Of a stretch of DNA of 64,000 nucleotides, positions 32,982 through 44,630 are shown piece by piece. Each line of letters opens with the position of its first letter. The stretch's first letter is position 1. The position numbers and the translations under genes were made by a program. The DNA is taken from contig WPIO01000023.1 in assembly GCA_009760855.2 (NCBI GenBank), positions 320,001-384,000 on the forward strand, given 5' to 3'. This stretch comes from Cristatella mucedo. Its lineage: Eukaryota; Bryozoa; Phylactolaemata; Cristatellidae. Under the pieces are notes generated by a model that was not told the DNA's origin, did no database searches, and saw nothing but the letters and a program-made list of their open reading frames with translations.

Positions 32982-35900
32982 CAGCATGCAAGCAATCCTA
33001 GCGGCAGAAGTGCCCATAGGTGCACCACCCTGTGCAGGCCAGCGGGCATGACAAAATGTCGGCTAGCTAGAGTCTATCGCTTCTGATGAAACTACCAAAG
33101 ACATGCATCTTCCTCACGCTTAAGAAGTCCTATGGACAGGTGAGGTCATGCAAGAACTACAGTAGGACTGCAAAAAAGTGGCCGCGTCTGTCAGATAATC
33201 AAACGGGATCGAATGTCAATGGACGGTAGGACCCCCTGCCAATAAGCACGCATGCAAACGAATATCTACGCTCTGCATGCAGATAGCTCTATAAAATAAA
33301 TAAAATATAATTCATTTATATAGTGCCCCAAGAGAACTTAATCTCTATTCAGGCGCTTCACATATGCCTCGGGGCTCGAGCCCACGACCTCAGTCAGACC
33401 TTGGTCGGGGCGAGCACCTTAACCGCTGCATTCGGATGGCATAGCTGATCCAGTTCACAAACAAAACGACCGCCACGGCCAGCCTAGCTTTAAATGCCAG
33501 CAGACATCTTGCACTCTTCCGGCAACCAACGCCATGAGGTACCCACCTACTCACTAAATTCGTTCGGCCCGTGGATCAGAAGGACAGCACACTTGCATAC
33601 GATCTGGCAGATGCCTGATCGTGCGCTTCGGAAGACCACAGAGAGATACGAGTGAGTAGCGTTAGTCAAACTAGCATGCCTCTTAGGGCATGTGCAAGCT
33701 GTGGCAGAGCGACTTGGGCAGCCCGTCACCAGAGAAAACCAAACTTTCGCCTTTACAAGCAACAAAACAGACTGAAGGGCCGTCAGGCAGCAAACTCACG
33801 GTAACGTGCCACCCAACTGGTTCTGAGTGAAGCTGCGCATGACAGGTCAACAAAGTGTCGGCCGAGCACAGTAGGAAAGTGACTAACCACCTTATCGAGC
33901 ACAACATCAAGGTGAGGCTTCTTGATGCAGGACAACAGCGGCTGCACAGACCAATCCTAGCAAGCAGCGTGTACATACCAGCCTAATAATTCCTAATGCC
34001 TGATAAAGGAGCAGCATGCTGGACAGAATGTCTGCATTCTTAGACAAACGGTTCTCTTGTTCGTTTTTCGCTGTATAGTCCTGCCAGCAGTGACCAGGGC
34101 AGGCAGCTAGCTGCTTACAGGCTTATGGTGCCTGCAGCTGCTGAAGTCTTAAAAAGGTCGGCTGATGGCCACAACACTGCTTTGTTAGGGCAGCTGAAGC
34201 AAGCCTGTCTCGCCTGAGCAGTCCTCTAGGGGCTCCCTTTCATCCTTTTGACCTTTCCAGTGCAGCGCCCACACAAAAACACACACACACACACACACAC
34301 ATCGAACCAATGCTGCAAGCACCAGTACAGCGTAGGTATGTGCCCCTGTGCCTGCTGTTGTCACTGCCCGACTGCTGTCACTAAAGGCCTTCTGCCACGG
34401 CCTGCTGTCATGGCCTGCTGTCATCGTCACTAGGGAGACTGACTGCCTGCCATACCATGATAATGCACTGCCCCCTCATGCAGCACAAGCCGGTTCATCT
34501 CAAGCGACCCTCTCGAGAGGCCGAGCACAGCTGAACTCGGCTTGGCCGCTCGAAGCAGCACACGGACATGGCAGGCACTTCACACAATTCGGCGGCTGCC
34601 TCGTCAGTGGGCGATCGGGAAATCTTTGCCGACGAAGGCTACGCTTCGAGCAGCGCCGGCCGAGGGGCTGGCTGCACACAAATCGCCGGCGATCGGCACG
34701 GTGCTGCAAGCGCACGCCGTGATCAGGTGAGAAAACCACCGGTGGGGGGGAGGGCGCAAGTCAGCTTGGTGGGCGATGCATTGAGAGCAGCCGAGTAGGG
34801 TCTCGGCAAAGCGAACAGAAGCGAACAGCTGGCACGAGCAAGTGGCAGAAGAGGTGGGAGACAGATGTGGCAGAGTGCTGCAGCCAGGGGCCCTGCTCAC
34901 TTGCCTAATTTCTTGCCATTGTACGATGCATCTCCACAGTTGGTGTACACCGAATTGCAGAAGCTGCTACAGACGTAAGCTTTCCTGCAACACGAACATA
35001 AGAGTAAAGACATAAAGGCAGCCAGGCCGAGAGGCAGACCTGTGTGCAGCAGCCGCAACGGCTCGACGACGCGGCTAGGCGACAGCGAGCGCCCACTCAT
35101 CCAGCTATAGGTACACGGACGGCGCACGACAGCCAGTGGCCAGCACGTGGAGCAATCTGCAACATATATGCAAGCACACATTCACGCAGCAGCTTGTGGT
35201 GAAGTTACAAGCGATGACGCGCATAGCTACTCTTCCGTGTTGCTAGTCCGGTGTTCGTTTGCTCCCATTTCACCTGTCCTTCTGACATGGACGCAACATA
35301 CTTCCTGACTCACACTACTGCCGCTGTCCCTACCAAGGCAGCTGCGTCTGACCCGGCGTTTGATGTGCATTCACACAGAGTAACAATTTCACGTTTCTCG
35401 AGTGCGCACAGAAAGCTCAGTGGCATAGCGGCAGCGTGGCAGCCAGGTGTAGTTAAATAGCCGTGGAGATAAAGGGAGACTGATCGACACTTCGATTGCA
35501 TAAGTGCTAGCAGCGCTTGAAGCTGTACAGGCACGACGGCAAGCTAGCCCTCACGGTGGACGAGCACCAGCCACGAGAGCATTTACGCACCGCTGCCTGC
35601 TGTCGGTGCGAGCTAGATATCGGCATCGAATTCGGAATAAACAAAAGTGCAGCAGTGTTGCCATCAACGACCTGTGCATATCACGAGCTTGAGGACGAAT
35701 TATGTGTTTCTTGTGACACACTTTTAGTCTACAGGTAGTGCTGTGTGTGCTCAGGTACGAAGAGGGTGACTGGCTGGCTGGCAGTAAAGCTCGAGTAGAG
35801 GCATACTTTGATCATTGGTGTACTCTTTGATAATCGTCTAACGTTTGGAAGCTTCATTAATGAGAAGACTGCTTCCACACTTAGCCATCACGTCCGATTC

Positions 35901-38900
35901 CTGTCTTAAGAAAATAGGCTGCCTACCACGGTGGCTTGCTAAAAATCCAACTACCTTCCTACGACCTCGGCTATCAACTACTTCATTCACCTTGACCATG
36001 GTCGGAGTAAGCACCTTAACCACTGGCTCAAACCAGCTCGCCTCTGCAGCCGGTTATGTACATGGCTACAAGGCTAGTCAACAAGTCCCAGAGGTTCATC
36101 CACGTGTCTCCCTTACCGAAGGAGCTGCGATCGCTCTGTGTCTATGAACGGATACAGAGAGAAATTCTTACTCTGACCCACAAGGCCCACCGAGGCTTGG
36201 CTCCTTCATACCTAGCTGAACTGCTGCACCAGTTTCAGCCTCCTCGTGCCCTCAGGTCGTTCATTGACAATCAACTAGCTGTTCTTTTCCTTTGCTTACA
36301 GATCGTTGGTGACAGAAGCTTTTGTTGTGCAAGTCCTAGGCTGTGGAACTCACTTCCACAATTCTCATGCATCTTCATCAACTCTCCAGCTACCGACTGT
36401 GACACATCCTTTCCATCCATCCTGAGCTGCTACTTCCATGCTACTCACTTCCTCGACTTCCTTCTTTCGACTCAGCCATGCTTCTCATTGTCTCAGCCTT
36501 GCATGAGATGAAGTCTGTTGACTACCATATGCTCACCGAATGCCGCTTAAGTCTTCGAGTGCGTTATAGAAAATTCTCCTGCTGTACACCACTTAGTCCT
36601 TCAAGCTTTTCGGAGTTACAGATGGCTATAAATTACACTGGCATGAGTGGCAGGAATGAACTTATGGGCAGATACAGAACAGTTCAGTGAATTTGTCTCA
36701 CTGTCTGAATGTAATTGCCACAAACGATATGCTCAACATTTAACATTAATGCACAGGCCATAACACACAAACATGCACAGACAAACACACCGCTCACACA
36801 CATGTGCATTACAACATTGACAAAACTTACGATCTGAACCAGATGTGCTGCCGAGGATCACAGAAGTAGCACATCATATAGTTGAGCCGGTTCCTGCATT
36901 CCTTGGTGCCATCGTGTAGCGGCATCATGCCGGAGAATACGGAGGTCACCTCGGTACGCTTGCAGCATGAGCTCGCTGCATACCACGTGCAGTTCACCAG
37001 ACCCTCCTCGGGGCCTGACACTCTCAGCGGCTCCTTGAGGTCACTGGCTACAATCATGCAAGCATGTGTGCAGCACCTAACAAGAAGGCAAATCAGTCGT
37101 GGTAGCGAAGACCAACAACTCCTGGTGGTCCAGCTCTGCCACGCCTCAGAACCCACAATGGTTCGTGAAGATTCGGTACATCGCATCGCACACAGCTGAA
37201 CCGGTTTGATAAAGAGTCTAATAAACAACACGGAACAGCAAATAATAATAATGCACTTGATAAAGCGCTCCCAGAGAACTCAATCTCTTTCTAGGCGCCT
37301 TACATTTGCTGCAAAGGGAAACGCAATTGAATGGTGAGTAATATCATGCTTGATAAACAACATGAATGAAATGGTTTGGGGTGACATGCACAGGGTCAGC
37401 ATGCAAATGTGGTTTTTTGTGGCAGCATCCACAGTGTCAGCACGCATAAGCACATGGAGGACGAATCAAAGGAATCCACTAAATGCTGTCCTAAATAAGT
37501 GTGTTTTGAAGTTCTTTTTAAATGTGGTCAAGTCAGGGGATGTTCTGACGCAAGTCGGAAGGGAGTTCCAGGCTTTGGGAGCATACGAACTAAATGCACG
37601 GTCTCTAAAGGATCTGAGGCTTGTACGAGGTATTAGTAAACTGTTGGATTCCGAAAAGCGGGTGGTATGATGCTTGGCCTGGTGGGGGAGTAGATCTGAG
37701 AGATAGACTGGAGCCAAAGAATAGAGTGACCTAAAAGTGAGCGACAAAACCTTGAAGTCAATCCGTTGCTTGACTGGTAGCCAGTGCAGGTTGGCAAGAA
37801 GTGGTGTGATATGGCAACTGCGAAGCTCACAACAGACAAGCCTAGCTGCGGAGTTTTGCAACAGCTGTAATCGCCTGATTGCACATGCTGGTAGGCCAGT
37901 AAGCAGTGAGTTGCAGAAGTCGAGATGGGATGTCACGAATGCATCGACCAACTTAGACGTCGAATCCTGATCTAAACAAACCCGAATTTTAGCAATGTTA
38001 TGTAGCTGAAAGTAGGCAGACTTGACTGTGGAGCTGATGTGGTCGTCTAACGAGAGGTTACTTTGGAACAGGACACCTAGATTTCGAGCTGATTCAACAG
38101 GAGATGTGCTGGCAGAGCCAATTTTGAGCTTCAGCCTTTCCAATTTGTGAATCACACTGGGTTTGCCCATAACTACTAAGTTAGTTTTATCATCGTTAAG
38201 TTTTAGAAAAATTGCTGCCATCCATGTGCGGATGTCATCAATACATGCAGCAAGTGAGTTGAGAGAATTCGAGGTGCTCGAAGGCTGGGAGGGATCAAAG
38301 CAAAGGTACAACTGAGTGTCATCTGCATAGAAGTGAAAGCCTAGATTGTGCTTGGCAATCACATCAGCAAGAGGCAGAGTATAAACCGTGAAAAGAACCG
38401 GACCTAGCACGGAGCCCTGAGGTACCCCATATTTCTGAGGTACCTCGGATGATCTTTGTCCATTCACATCAATACTCTGGAGTCTCCCACTGAGATAGGA
38501 CCTGAACCAATGCAGAGCAGTGCCAGTGATGCCCAGGCGAGATGAGAGGCGCTCTAGAAGAACTTTGTGATCGATAGTATCAAAAGCTACCGAAAGATCG
38601 AGCAAAACATGCAGAGACACTCTACCTATGTCTGCATTCCTAAGTAGATCGTTGTACACCCTAAGCAATGCTGACTCTGTGGAGTAATTAGCTCTAAAGC
38701 CAGACTGGAAATACACGAGCAAGACTCACATAGTCTAATAATGATAATAAGAATAAAAAACATTTGCATACAACCCTAAGCAAACTAAATCTCTTTCCGA
38801 CTAAATTAAATGTGCTGAAAAGGGAGCATGTCAAGTGGGTAACATGGTCATGGATGGGATCAACAATTTTCAGCAGACATAAGCACATACAAGACAATTC

Positions 38901-41237
38901 AGATAGCCGGGCAAATGCTGTGTGGAACAAGTGGGTTTTTAGTTCACTTTCAAACGTCGTCAAGTCAGAGGTTGTCGCAATGTCAGTCGGTAGTGAGTTC
39001 CAGGCTTTAGGAGCATAGGAGCTAAAGGGATTGTCTCAAAAATATTTGAGGTTGGCTTGAGGCACAGCTAAGCAACGCCAGTCAGAAAAGTGTTGCTAGG
39101 ATGAAAAACCTGATTAGGAAGTATTTCAGATAGGCAGTTTGGAGCAAGAGAATGAGGGGACCTAAAATGATGACAGCATGTTACAATCGATATGCTTTCT
39201 AATGGGCAGCCAGTACACATCGGTGAGAAGTAATGTGGCAGTTGTGACATTCATGTCAGATCCTAGCCATCGAGTTTGGACCAACTGTGCAGTATATTAG
39301 TGCAGAGGCAAAATCATCTCGAAAGGGTACATTATAAAACTCAGAGAGAGGATGTTACAATGCAAGGACAAGCCTGGCAATGACACCACTTAAAGAAAAA
39401 GCCTAAAGTTCAATCAACTGCAATCGTCAATCCTCTACATTCTGTAAGTCGGCTCTTAGTAAAAAAGACAAAAAATACATTCAGGAAAAATCATCGGACT
39501 GAGCCACAGAGACAAATAGCATCGCCCGGGAGAACAAGCATTTGGGCCTCCTTACCCAACAATGTTAAGCTAAAGATCTTATTAGCTAGCAGGCTTCTCT
39601 TCTGGCAAGATTGATGTAACTTTGCACTAGCTGGGCTGCAGAAAAATGCCACGGTGACTCTACTGCTGGTTCTGCAATACTGGTCACATGGTCTTTAAAT
39701 TCAAGGAATTCAGTCACAGTCACATGTTCCCTCTGCTAAAGGAACAGAAGTGGCCACCAGTTATTCAGCCAACATAAACTAAAATTCTTACTCTCACTAT
39801 CAAGGTCCCTCACAGCTTAGCTTCTGCTTAGCTAGCTGAATTCTTGCCGTAGCCACTTCGTGCCCCAGGCTCTCTAAATGCAATTAACCATCTCTTTCGG
39901 TAACTTAAAAGACTGGATGGTAATAGATATCATAGCTCTGCTGTTCTAAGACTACGGAACTGAATTCCAGAACTAATGGCGATGTAATCACTCCTGTTGC
40001 CTACTTCGACACCTTTTCCAGTCATTCTACCCTGCAACTTCTGTGCTACTTCATTCACCGATTGTCTTCCTGACTCAGCTTTCACTTTTTCTTTGCTGCA
40101 CGAGATGAAGTCAGCTGGCATCCATATATGCACCGAATCCCCTTGAGGGTTAGGTGCTCTCCTTTCTATCTCTCTCTCTCTCTCTCTCTCACACGATTCA
40201 GGTTGAGGGTTCGAGTCTCGCAGCAGGAAATTCTGTATTGGCCACAGCAGGCGGGAGTGATAGCCAAAACGGCTCTGCTGCCGCTATATAAATCAGGCTG
40301 TTGAATCGGCTAACATTTTACCAAAGATTAACGTTTGCACATTAACCTCTCTAGCCTCACTGCTGCATAATTTTGATGGTTTGGCGACATCACTAAGAAT
40401 ATCTAGCAATAAATGCAATTCAAGATCTGTTAATCATAAGATATTTTCACCTCGAATCAAAGGAATATTCTGCTAGATAATGGCATAGGTCAATCTCATG
40501 GTCACTTGAGTCAGCTGCACAATATTGTCAAACGGCGACAGCAAGTGATCATACCGACATTTCGAGATTGTATCGCAAGAGTGCAAGTTAGTAGCATTCA
40601 ACAGATGACCGGACGACAATAAAATATCTAAACTATACCTCCACCTAGCTGCAGCAACTTGAGTGGCCAGAATAGCAAATACGTGAGCATGCCTCCAACA
40701 GCTGTCCTGTTGCGATTTCAGGCGAACACCAAACACAGCCATTTCTCCACAGGACTATGGTCTTGGTGTCCCTCTCTTGAACGGCGATGGCAGATAATTA
40801 ACATTATGGTTATATCAAGGCTTCAGCTAAATTCTCAAAAATGGGTATATATGTCAAGTACATGTATACTTCCAGCAACCAGTCTTTTATCAGTCATGGT
40901 GGCTGATCGGTCCCAAGCCGAGAGGCGATACCTATACGTCTTTGACACAAGGAGCAAGGCTCATTTGAAAAACCTTTTTCAGCAAAATTTCAGCAGATTC
41001 TATTCAAAAACTGCTTGCTCTTGTTGAGCAGATCGCTGTTAGCGTCTTCAGTAACGCCGGTCAAGAAGCACTAGCATACCACGGAGCTGTTCCTTTGCAG
41101 TTTTACTTACTGAAGTATGCGCACGTCTTGCCTATATTATCCGTTGAGTACGTAACATGCTTAATTACATCTTTGGAGCCTTTAGCAAACATAACCACAC
41201 AGTACGCAAAGGCCATCACTAAACGCCAGCTCGGCAT
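30903..41237 (-). CDS. Folate-receptor-like secreted protein, probably GPI-anchored (5 exons, 245 codons)
   Basis: Minus-strand exons are 41111-41237, 40555-40648, 36831-37076, 34905-34984 and 30903-31093, with junction phases 1, 2, 2, 1 all consistent. Recognised features are a signal peptide (MPSWRLVMAFAYCVVMFA) and a cysteine-rich folate-receptor-like block with CTWYAASSCC, CRNRLNYMMCYFCDP, VCSSFCNSVYTNCGDASYNG and then FCQAMNFEVV and SVDCFDFDP. A hydrophobic carboxy terminus (HALVVCATLIGILL) ending KRSAAS is typical of a GPI-anchor signal. Total length matches folate receptors and relatives (about 230-260). The ligand cannot be told; many invertebrate members are uncharacterised. Exons 3-5 are firm. 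Exons 1-2 are joined by phase only. The fourth intron uses a GC donor. The second intron holds two LINE-A copies and a LINE-B copy. Confidence 0.75.
31094..34904 (-). other. Intron 4 of the folate-receptor-like gene, with microsatellites and a SINE2
   Basis: GC-AG intron of about 3.8 kb. It contains a G-run at 32407-32416, a (GAGT)n/(GA)n tract at about 32895-32985, a SINE2 at 33310-33445 and a (CA)n tract at 34266-34300. No other supported exon. A candidate at 32593-32743 was considered and dropped. Confidence 0.5.
33310..33445 (-). repeat. SINE2 copy
   Basis: Minus strand has TTAAGGTGCTCGCCCC, CTGAGGTCGTGGGCTCGAGC, then TATGTGAAGCGCCTGAATAG and GATTAAGTTCTCTTGGGGCA, ending in ATATAAATGAATTATA. 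Clear LINE-A type tail. Confidence 0.8.
34905..34984 (-). CDS. Folate-receptor-like gene, exon 4 (GC donor)
   Basis: The acceptor TATGTTCGTGTTGCAG precedes G AAA GCT TAC, completing Ser with the TC of exon 3. It encodes KAYVCSSFCNSVYTNCGDAS and YNGKKL, and ends AAA TTA G|GCAAGT. The GC donor gives phase 1 and joins exon 5 as KKLG|GAVYKSGDDFC, as expected for the family. A GT donor 4 bp further on (CAA|GTGAGC) would give phase 2 and does not fit exon 5. Confidence 0.75.
35855..36625 (+). mobile_element. LINE-B copy interrupted by a SINE2 fragment
   Basis: It begins AGAAGACTGCTTCCACACTT and matches the element at 43.85 kb. At about 35958-36055 it is interrupted by a minus-strand SINE2 head (CTACGACCTCGGC ... 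AAGCACCTTAACCACTGG). Coding then resumes as LTLTHKAHRGLAPSYLAELL, RSFIDNQLAV, SPRLWNSLPQFS and the 3' end. Not intact. Confidence 0.8.
36831..37076 (-). CDS. Folate-receptor-like gene, exon 3
   Basis: The acceptor GCCTTCTTGTTAG precedes G TGC TGC ACA CAT, and the exon ends TTC AGA TC|GTAAGT (phase 2). It carries the amino-terminal half of the cysteine-rich domain: the K..P..EEGL..CTWY spacing, SCC, and CRNRLNYMMCYFCDPRQHIW. This is the most diagnostic exon of the gene. Confidence 0.82.
37238..38720 (-). mobile_element. LINE-A, best-preserved copy (L2-like non-LTR retrotransposon, 5'-truncated)
   Basis: A single open frame on the minus strand (38722-37466, 418 codons) covers most of the reverse transcriptase: FQSGFRANYSTESALLRVYN, LSVAFDTIDHKVLLERL, YGVPQGSVLGPVLF, the catalytic FHFYADDTQLYLCF and FLKLNDDKTNLVVMGKPSV. 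The carboxy-terminal [20 protein letters not shown] and the terminal KAWNSLPTCVRTSPDLTTFK follow. No stop or frameshift within this part suggests recent activity. The amino-terminal endonuclease is absent through truncation. The 3' end at 37238-37300 has the stem and ATT repeats. It lies in intron 2 of the folate-receptor-like gene. Confidence 0.95.
38735..39300 (-). mobile_element. LINE-A copy, diverged, directly behind the previous one
   Basis: Starts on plus with AATAATGATAATAAGAAT, then CAACCCTAAGCAAACTAAAT, later GTAGTGAGTTCCAGGCTTTA and GCATAGGAGCTAAAG, matching the LINE-A 3' UTR and carboxy-terminal coding region. The element to its left is 5'-truncated only a few tens of bases from this tail. 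Confidence 0.75.
39640..40160 (+). mobile_element. LINE-B copy, old
   Basis: Traces of the LTxTxKAxxGLAxxYLAEL coding region (CAGCTTAGCTTCTGCTTAGC) and the 3' region GAGATGAAGTCAGCTGGCAT. Many substitutions and indels. Confidence 0.55.
40185..40325 (+). repeat. SINE1 copy
   Basis: B-box-like GAGGGTTCGAGTCTCGCAGC, then GTATTGGCCACAGCAGGCGG, GAGTGATAGCCAAAACGGCT and GGCTGTTGAATCGGCTAACA. A (CT)n tract precedes it at 40168-40192. Confidence 0.7.
40555..40648 (-). CDS. Folate-receptor-like gene, exon 2 (inferred)
   Basis: The acceptor GGCCACTCAAGTTGCTGCAG precedes CT AGG TGG AGG (phase 1), and the exon ends AAA TGT CG|GTATGA (phase 2). It encodes RWRYSLDILLSSGHLLNATN and LHSCDTISKC. It fits between exons 1 and 3 in phase, but its sequence is not itself recognisable. 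Confidence 0.5.
41111..41237 (-). CDS. Signal-peptide exon, probably exon 1 of the folate-receptor-like gene
   Basis: ATG at 41237 opens MPSWRLVMAFAYCVVMFAKG, a signal peptide, followed by VTYSTDNIGKTCAYF and a consensus donor A|GTAAGT in phase 1. The exon itself is convincing. Its assignment to the folate-receptor-like gene rests on strand, phase and the absence of any other partner. Confidence 0.65.
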
Positions 41238-41239
41238 CT

Positions 41240-42110
41240 TTGCAGTTGTTGACAGGAAGTGTGAGAGCCCTTTTAAGCCACTTCCGACAGCTGCGTCAGT
41301 GGGAATGGTCAGGAGGCAGGTAAAGAGTCTAAGCTAGTACCAGACGGTGTACACGGTGTAGCCATGGCTGGATAATGACACAGAGCTTAGTAACAGTGGT
41401 TTACCACCCTTATGGCTGCCGAACCGGGTGATGTCTCGTAATGACCCCAACAGGCTGGCTTTTCTCACTTATTTACCTTTACGCCATGCTCTAAATTGTA
41501 GAAGCGTTCTGCGTGTACCTTTATTATGAGTACTTTAAAAAACGCAACATTATTTGCCTCGATCACTCTTTTTTAGCCTGGACTGTGTTGCTGGAAATTC
41601 CTGCAGGTCTTTTAAGCCCAGCTGGACAATGAGCTCCGAAATGCTAGTCAATGACTTCTTGGTGCAATTTAAGTGGCCCATTTATAGATCGTTGACCCTC
41701 GCTATTGAGCCGTATTCATCTCCCTGTAACTCAAATTGACACGAAAATTGGTATGCAGCTTAGGTGGAAATTCGTGAAAGCCGCCGAATTCACTTGTAGG
41801 GAAACTGATGTAGCGAACGTCACGCATTACGTAGAGAATGGATTCCCGGAGCTGACAAGGTGGTGGCCGTAGATGAGACAGCTTAACTATGCTCATCGAT
41901 GAGACTGTGAAGGTCGTCGGCTTTCGAACGACATCCCAGTTAGGTGTGCTGTTTTATGGAACTTGATTAGACTCGCAATGAAAACGCAATCATCCTTATC
42001 TCCTTAAACAAGAAGTAGGTACATAATCGTGTAAAGTGCAGTTATTTAACGTCTACATTTTGCTTCGTTAAACGGCCCTGGAACTCTAATGGTTAGTCTG
42101 GACTAAATTT
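41240..42110. other. No gene seen
   Basis: Upstream flank of the signal-peptide exon. No coding or repeat signal recognised. Confidence 0.3.
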
Positions 42111-43084
42111 AGATCGTCTAGACTAAAACTCCTCTTTGGAAACTGCCTTGTCAGGGAAAGTGGCATGTTCCCAGTGGTTGATGGTCAAAGCAGGCCAAGA
42201 AGAGTATGGAATTTTGGGCACAAATTTATTGATGCAAATTCTGAGAAAGTCCCACCAGAGGATGCAGATGAGCATTTCACAGTTTTCATAAAACGCTCGG
42301 CCAGTCCTTTACTCTGTGTGAGGTATGAGCAGCCAAAATGTGCCTTTCGCTGTTAGATTATATTAAGGCAGCAAAGTAAGCCGAACAAAATTGTGGTCCA
42401 TTATATTTCACAATTACGTGTGGTAGGTCGGCCCTAGTGAATAGCATTCCAAGCAGTGAAATTCTTTCTGCGATGGCGGCGCGCTGCAAAGTAAATACAT
42501 CGGGCCCCTTACGGTGAAAGGGTCGACCGCTGCCGGATAAAGGTAGCTGTCAGTGAGCCTTGCCAAGTGTAAATGGATTTGTTGCCTCGGACCCCTCAGG
42601 TAGAGCCCTAGAATGAGGATCGGCTGCGAGCTGCAGCATTGAGCTATCTCCACGCAATAACAACCCGAGACAATGTTTGACTTTACGCTCTATTGCGATT
42701 GTGCTCAGGTTGCTATCAAGCTATTCCGTGGTGACTGGTTGGTATCACTAGCCTGCTGCCTCTTGTAAGCATCCACTGAAAGTCGACAGCAGTGGTGGAA
42801 CCTGTGAAACTCCTCCACATCCCGAGCCTAGCTGCCTATTTCGGCAAGCCGAGATCTGCTTGTATTAGGTTTTTTTAAAGTAGGTTCCGTATGCAACTGT
42901 TTTCTAAACAACTGAAATTTTCAAGTTACAGTGGCGAAATGATTTACGTGGAACTTGTCAATTTACTCATAATCCTTCACAGTGTAGAGCTTTGGAAGCC
43001 TCAGCGTTACATAGGTATTTGCATCGTCTTGTGATTCTTTTTCGTCAAAGATTCTTGAAAAATTGTTACTAAGCATATGTAGCG

Positions 43085-44630
43085 AATATTGAAAAGAATG
43101 AAATGTCAGAAAAATTTCAATCGGGATTCAAGAGGCAGCACTCCACTGAAACTGCTCTCCATGTTAACAATGACATCCTATGCATTAAAGATGGCGAGAA
43201 TGTCACTGCCCAAACTCCGCTAGATCTATCAACTGCCTTCGACACCATTGATCACGATGTCCTAGTTGAACGATTGAGAGCAACGGTCCGTCTAGCAGAC
43301 GAGGCACTGGCGTGGTTTAAATCGTATTTGTCTGATCATGTTCAATCTATGTCGTGTGAGGGTCAGGTCTCATCCATGAGACCGGTCACCTATGGAGTCC
43401 TCAAGGGCCCGTCCTCGGTCCCTTGCTGTTCAATTCTACTCAACCTCTGAGAAAAGTTATTAAGGCCCATTGAATATAATATCACTTTTATGCTGACGAT
43501 ACTCAGCTGAATTTGCCATTAAAACCGTCGGAATCTGCTGCAGCAACTGATAAACCGAATGCTTGCCTTGCTGAAATTCGATCCAGGATGTTGGAAAATT
43601 TCTTGAAACTAATCGACGATAAATCTGAATTGCTGCTCATAGCTTACCCTAAGCTTGTGGCTGGATTAGAAGGCTTTGCTCTTCTAATAGTTGATGCAAA
43701 TGTAAAGCGCCTAGAAAAAGATTTGAGTTCTCCGAGGGCGCTTTATCAATAGTGTTATTGTTGATGTTATTGTTATTCTCTTGTGCGACCATCACCACGT
43801 ACCGGAAATTTAGGGGTTGTTTTCGAAAACTGCCTAGATTTTAAAAGCATTCAGAAGACTGCTTCTAAAGCAAGCCATCACGTCCGATTCCTATCTAAGA
43901 TTAAAAGCTGTCTTCCACCGTGGCTTGCAAAAAATTTAACTAGCTCTTTAGTTCTGTCTCGGCTTGATATTTGTAATTCCCTTTTGGCTGGGCTACCAAA
44001 GAAAGTAACTAGGCCACTGCAGCTGGCTATGAATATAACTGGAAGGCTATTCCAAGTCCCAGACGTTTGAGCATGTGTCTCCTTTGCTAAAAGAGCTAGG
44101 ATGGATGCCGGTTGATCAAAGGTTGCAGGACAAAGTTCTTACGCTGACCCACAAGGCCCACCACGGCTTGGCTCCTCTATACCTAGCTGAACTGTTGCAC
44201 CAGTTTCAGCCTCCTCTTGCCCTCAGGTCCTGTGTGGACAATAAATTAGCTGTTCCTTTCCTCCGCTTAAAGACCGTTAGCGATAGAAGCTTTAGCTCTG
44301 CAGGTCCTAGACTGTGGAACTCGCTTCCACGATTCTTACGCAACGACAACTACTCTCCTGCTGCCGACTGTGGCTCATCCTTTTCAGTGGTCCTGAGCTG
44401 CTACTTCCATGCTACTTACATTTTCAACTGCTCTCCTGATTCTGCTATGCTTCCCACTTTCTCCTCGTTGCTTGAGATAAAGCCTGATGGCTACCGAATG
44501 CATACTGAAAGCCGGTTAGGCTGTGGGTGAGCTATACAAAACTCTCCTACGTAATATCCACATAGTCTTGGTGACTTTGTGGAGTTACAGAGGGGATACA
44601 TTACATTAGATCTTTTGTATTCGATTGTAT
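43085..44630 (+). mobile_element. LINE-B (second L2-like family), frameshifted
   Basis: Open segments encode FQSGFKRQHSTETALHVNND, LSTAFDTIDHDVLVERLRA, then FLKLIDDKSELLLIAYPK, later [16 protein letters not shown] and LGWMPVDQRLQDKVLTLTHK, and PRLWNSLPRFLR. GVPQG is altered to GVLKG, and the YADD region is broken. The 3' end is GAGTTACAGAGGGGATACAT with CATTA repeats. It lies inside the Gypsy remnant, and a LINE-A-type tail interrupts it. Confidence 0.88.
43697..43778 (+). mobile_element. LINE-A (or SINE2) 3' tail inserted within LINE-B
   Basis: GCAAATGTAAAGCGCCTAGA, then CTCCGAGGGCGCTTTATCAA and a GTTATTGTT/ATT-rich end, only about 80 bp. LINE-B coding sequence is found on either side, so this is an extremely 5'-truncated insertion. 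Confidence 0.8.

Noticed and set aside
33547-33765. Minus-strand frame ending CKCAVLLIHGPNEFSE
   Set aside because: Lies in the intron of the folate-receptor-like gene. It has an acceptor-like site but no phase-compatible partner and no domain.
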